This document shows, piece by piece, positions 61,189 through 64,000 of a stretch of 64,000 nucleotides of DNA. The translations under genes were made by a program, and so were the position numbers. Source of the stretch: an uncultured Dorea sp. (lineage in GTDB: Bacteria > Bacillota > Clostridia > Lachnospirales > Lachnospiraceae); assembly GCA_948602995.1 (NCBI GenBank), contig CAPEBR010000001.1:1-64000 (forward strand), in the 5' to 3' direction. Under the pieces are notes generated by a model, which was not told the origin of the DNA, searched no databases, and saw nothing but the letters and a program-made list of their open reading frames with translations. How positions within the stretch are numbered: position 1 is the stretch's first letter; every line of letters starts with the position of its first letter.

Positions 61189-61644
61189 ATGAGTAAAATT
61201 GAAGAAGTAAGAAGCGCTATGGTAGCTGCAATGAAAGCAGGTGATAAACCCACAAAGGAATCCCTCTCCATGCTCCTTTCAGCTCTTAAAAATAAAGCCA
61301 TCGACAAACGCGCAGACCTGACCGAAGAGGAAGAGATCCAGGTTGTCCTAAAAGAGATCAAGCAGACAAAGGAAACTCTTGAGATGACCCCGGCAGACCG
61401 TACTGACATCATTGATGAGTGCACCCGGCGTATTGCCGTCCTGGAGCAGTATGCACCAAAGCTTATGGACGAGGAAGAGATCCGGCACATGATAAACGAC
61501 ACGCTTTCTGAGCTTGGCATTGACTCTCCGACTGCAAAAGATAAGGGAAGGATCATGAAGGTACTGATGCCAAAGGTAAAAGGAAAGGCGGACGGCAAAC
61601 TGGTAAACCAGATGATAACATCATTGGGGACGGGGCATTTTTAA
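61189..61644 (+). CDS. yqeY: GatB/YqeY domain-containing protein
   Basis: 151-residue all-helical protein with the YqeY/GatB C-terminal fold, which resembles a tRNA-binding tail of GatB. Typical motifs are VRSAMVAAMKAGDKPTKESL, EEEIQVVLKEIKQTKET and MGKVMPxxKGKADGKLVNQM-like near the end. AGGAGG is 7 bases before the ATG at 61189. The last residues, LGTGHF, and the stop codon come from the palindrome at 61623, so the native C-terminus has been replaced or extended. Precise function unknown. Confidence 0.93.
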   Translation: MSKIEEVRSAMVAAMKAGDKPTKESLSMLLSALKNKAIDKRADLTEEEEIQVVLKEIKQTKETLEMTPADRTDIIDECTRRIAVLEQYAPKLMDEEEIRHMINDTLSELGIDSPTAKDKGRIMKVLMPKVKGKADGKLVNQMITSLGTGHF

Positions 61645-61662
61645 AAATGCCCCGTCCCCAAT
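61623..61662. repeat. 40-bp palindromic element, copy 6 (supplies the yqeY stop codon)
   Basis: Perfect palindrome between the convergent yqeY and foldase genes. It is read in frame by yqeY as LGTGHF and stop, the same residues as the end of CysA. Confidence 0.92.
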
Positions 61663-61670
61663 TACACTTA

Positions 61671-62735
61671 TTACTCTTCTGCATCCAGATCTACCTGATC
61701 ATCTGTCTTTACGGAATCAGAGTACGGCGTCTCTTCCTCTACATTCATCGTCACAGTCAGATCATTAAAGTTTATCTTTTCCCATACATCCTTATGTACG
61801 GTAATCTTTGCATCCTTGCGCCACTTTTCACAGGTATCATTATAGAGCTCATTTTTCCGCTCCTGTACGATGGTATCCTTCTTTGCATCTGTAGCCTCAC
61901 GGTCCAGAAGACTCGTTACCTTTGCCACATAGCAGCCCGCGTCTGTCTCAATCACATCTGTGGATTCGCCTTCCTTTAAAGCATCAGCCGCCTTCACAAG
62001 CTCCTCATCCGGAGACGTGGATTCTTTGTCAAAGGTCGCTTTGCTGACCTCCACGCCTGCTGTCTCGGCAAGAGCCTTAAAGTCCCCGCCTTTCTTCAGA
62101 TCCGCCGCAAGAGTATCAGCCTTCTCCTTCAGGGCCTTCTTCTCGTCATCTGTCAGATCTGTGGATGTACCAGAGTCATCTGTAGTAGTATAAGAAAACA
62201 GCACGTAATCCATACTCTTCTGCGCAGCCTCCTCGTCAGAAACATCTGGATCTGCCCCCTCTTCAATGGCCTCCTGCATCTTCTGCTGTACTGCCATCAA
62301 TGTAAGCATCCGCTCTACCGCCTTCTTATCACCGGACACCATATCCTTATCCTCCAGTGAATTATCTGCATCAAATTTCTGTGCGGTATCCTCAATCACC
62401 TTCTTCTCATCATCTGTAAGGGAAACGTCATAATCTCCCATATGCTGCTCTAGAAGAACCATGGTTGACAGGGTATCCTGGACAGATTCCTTCACACTCT
62501 CCTCATAGGTTTTCCCCTCGCCTGCCTCGGAATTCCACTTATCCTCCGGCATATAAGCAGAATAATAGGTCTCATACTGCGCCTGGGTGTACCTTGCATA
62601 GAAATTCGCCACATCTGCCTTAATCTCTGTATCACCGACTGTAATCGCCGCCTCACTTCCCTTTAAAGTGCAGCCTGACATTACTGCCGCAGCCATAATT
62701 CCTGCCAGTGCAGGTATCAATACTCTTTTTTTCAT
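61671..62735 (-). CDS. foldase-like lipoprotein (PrsA/SurA family)
   Basis: 354-residue lipoprotein: signal peptide with lipobox and lipidated C22 (VMSGC). An N-terminal SurA-like region (about 35-140) precedes a segment that corresponds to the parvulin domain. The usual parvulin signature is not obvious, so prolyl isomerase activity is uncertain; it may act only as a chaperone. It follows mfd on the same strand, as in many Lachnospiraceae. Highly charged with an acidic C-terminus (DDQVDLDAEE). Confidence 0.82.
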   Translation of the reverse strand: MKKRVLIPALAGIMAAAVMSGCTLKGSEAAITVGDTEIKADVANFYARYTQAQYETYYSAYMPEDKWNSEAGEGKTYEESVKESVQDTLSTMVLLEQHMGDYDVSLTDDEKKVIEDTAQKFDADNSLEDKDMVSGDKKAVERMLTLMAVQQKMQEAIEEGADPDVSDEEAAQKSMDYVLFSYTTTDDSGTSTDLTDDEKKALKEKADTLAADLKKGGDFKALAETAGVEVSKATFDKESTSPDEELVKAADALKEGESTDVIETDAGCYVAKVTSLLDREATDAKKDTIVQERKNELYNDTCEKWRKDAKITVHKDVWEKINFNDLTVTMNVEEETPYSDSVKTDDQVDLDAEE

Positions 62736-62849
62736 TCCTGATACAAACCTCCTTCGTGCTGTTCATGCAAAAGCCGAAACTGTTGTTAACCTTCACAGTT
62801 TCGAAAAGCTGTTTCCTTTGCATACCCTATCTAGTATACTCTCTTTTTC

Positions 62850-64000
62850 TCATGCAAGCAATCCTTTTATTCCAATTAACACTTTTTTCACAACTTCCAC
62901 CGGACTTTCACTGTCTGTTTTCCGGCTTCTGCCTTTTTTCCGGTAAACAAAGCATGGATTTTCCAAATCTGCCTTAAAGGACAGCTCATCTTTGAACCCC
63001 AGAAGGAGCCCCGGGATCCGCTCCGGCGCCACAGGCGCCTTTTCATACATGGTAAAGGTATAGGTCTCCCCCTTCTGCTCAATCTGCGTCACATATGCCT
63101 CATGGGCAAATGCCTTAAGCCCTGCCACCTCCAGAAGCCTTTCCACCTTTTTCGGAAAATCCCCGAACCGGTCAATCAGTTCCCCTGTCATCTCCTCCAT
63201 ATCCTCTTCAGATTCGATGGCGGCCACACGCTTATATATGTCAAGCTTATGATATTCATTTGGAATATAGCTGTCCGGAATATAGGCATCTACATTCAGG
63301 TCAATGGTGGTGTTAAAGCTTTCCTCCTTCGTCTCCCCCTTAAGATGACGCACAGCCTCATTTAACATCTTACAGTACAGATCATAACCCACAGCTTCCA
63401 TATGCCCGTGCTGCTCTGCTCCAAGAAGATTCCCCGCTCCGCGGATCTCCAGATCCCGCATGGCAATCTTAAAACCTGAACCAAGATCCGTGAACTCCCG
63501 GATTGCCGAGAGACGTTTTTCCGCAATCTCCTTAAGAAGCTTATCTCTCCGGTACAGAAGGAACGCGTATGCCATTCTCCCGGAACGTCCCACGCGCCCT
63601 CTCAGCTGGTAAAGCTGCGAGAGACCCAGCCGGTCCGAATCATGGATAATCATTGTATTTGCATTGGATATATCAAGTCCTGTCTCAATGATAGTCGTAG
63701 AGACAAGCACATCAATATCCCCGTTAATGAAATCATACATGATGCCCTCAAGCTGACGCTCCCGCATCTGTCCATGGGCAAATGCCACATGAACCTCTGG
63801 CACAAGCTTTGCTACCTGCGCGGTAATCTCCTCAATATCTTCCACACGGTTATAAACATAATAGACCTGTCCTCCTCTTGCACATTCCCGCTCAATAGCC
63901 TCCCGGACCATCTCGTCACTGTATTCCATCACATAAGTCTGAATCGGCATCCGTTCTCCCGGAGCCTCCTCCAGAACACTCATATCCCGGATTCCGATCA
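62850..64000 (-). CDS. mfd: transcription-repair coupling factor Mfd, C-terminal part
   Basis: The frame is open to the window end; about 383 residues of the C-terminus are present. It begins in the translocase module with IGIRDMSVLEEAPGERMPIQ, then motif V/VI STTIIETGLDISNANTMI and QLRGRVGRSGRMAYAFL, followed by the relay region and the TRCF C-terminal domain. Mfd releases stalled RNA polymerase and recruits UvrA. The start lies beyond 64000. Confidence 0.95.
   Translation of the reverse strand, partial: IGIRDMSVLEEAPGERMPIQTYVMEYSDEMVREAIERECARGGQVYYVYNRVEDIEEITAQVAKLVPEVHVAFAHGQMRERQLEGIMYDFINGDIDVLVSTTIIETGLDISNANTMIIHDSDRLGLSQLYQLRGRVGRSGRMAYAFLLYRRDKLLKEIAEKRLSAIREFTDLGSGFKIAMRDLEIRGAGNLLGAEQHGHMEAVGYDLYCKMLNEAVRHLKGETKEESFNTTIDLNVDAYIPDSYIPNEYHKLDIYKRVAAIESEEDMEEMTGELIDRFGDFPKKVERLLEVAGLKAFAHEAYVTQIEQKGETYTFTMYEKAPVAPERIPGLLLGFKDELSFKADLENPCFVYRKKGRSRKTDSESPVEVVKKVLIGIKGLLA

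Overview
The window reads as chromosome of an anaerobic, spore-forming Firmicute of the class Clostridia, most likely a gut Lachnospiraceae. The evidence is the run scfA (SCIFF peptide)-scfB-secDF-recJ-apt-relA-MBL-hemZ-hisS-aspS, spoVT, a hrcA-grpE-dnaK-dnaJ operon with CIRCE, T-box control of ilv genes, a THF riboswitch on folT, strong AGGAGG ribosome sites and the protein families present. No phage, conjugative element, rRNA operon or CRISPR array was seen. Most genes are on the minus strand.

Layout. 0-8 kb: a NarL-type two-component system, co-directional with an alcohol dehydrogenase and a MATE exporter, faces a divergent three-gene ABC exporter like the LnrLMN/YfiLMN type. 8-13 kb: heat-shock operon hrcA-grpE-dnaK-dnaJ. 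13-15.3 kb: hipBA-like operon with a GNAT acetyltransferase as third gene. 15.4-19.3 kb: ilvB-ilvN and ilvE (branched-chain amino acids) with a T-box leader. 19.4-24.5 kb: OmpR-type two-component system plus a MacB/FtsX-type ABC transporter of the peptide-antibiotic-sensing kind. 24.5-32.2 kb: a seven-gene operon for sulfate import (sbp-cysT-cysW-cysA), activation to PAPS (cysD, cysN/C fusion) and a sulfotransferase. 32.3-39 kb: glycosyltransferase, folA, thyA, an AAA-ATPase/nuclease-like gene, DUF3793, marR and folT, so three folate genes lie close together. 39.2-41.2 kb: a small ORF, a second MATE exporter and tRNA-Gly. 41.3-55.3 kb: the conserved housekeeping block from scfA to aspS. 55.4-64 kb: a small membrane protein, spoVT, a feoA-feoB fusion, a TetR regulator, DUF2804, yqeY, a foldase-like lipoprotein and the 3' part of mfd.

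The most interesting system is the sulfate operon. Uptake, ATP sulfurylase, APS kinase and a PAPS-dependent sulfotransferase sit head to tail, and no reductase gene (cysH, sulfite reductase) is in the window. This suggests sulfate is activated to decorate a molecule rather than for cysteine synthesis. The acceptor is unknown; a GT4 glycosyltransferase lies just upstream.

Two families of short dispersed hairpins run through the window. One is a near-perfect palindrome (half-site TTGGGGACGGGGCATTTTT), found six times at gene ends; twice it supplies the stop codon and the same C-terminal residues, LGTGHF, to unrelated proteins (CysA and YqeY). The other is a set of hairpins with GTTACTATTCACGG or related ends, mostly in 5' leaders. 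Both look like REP/MITE-type elements with no transposase in the window.
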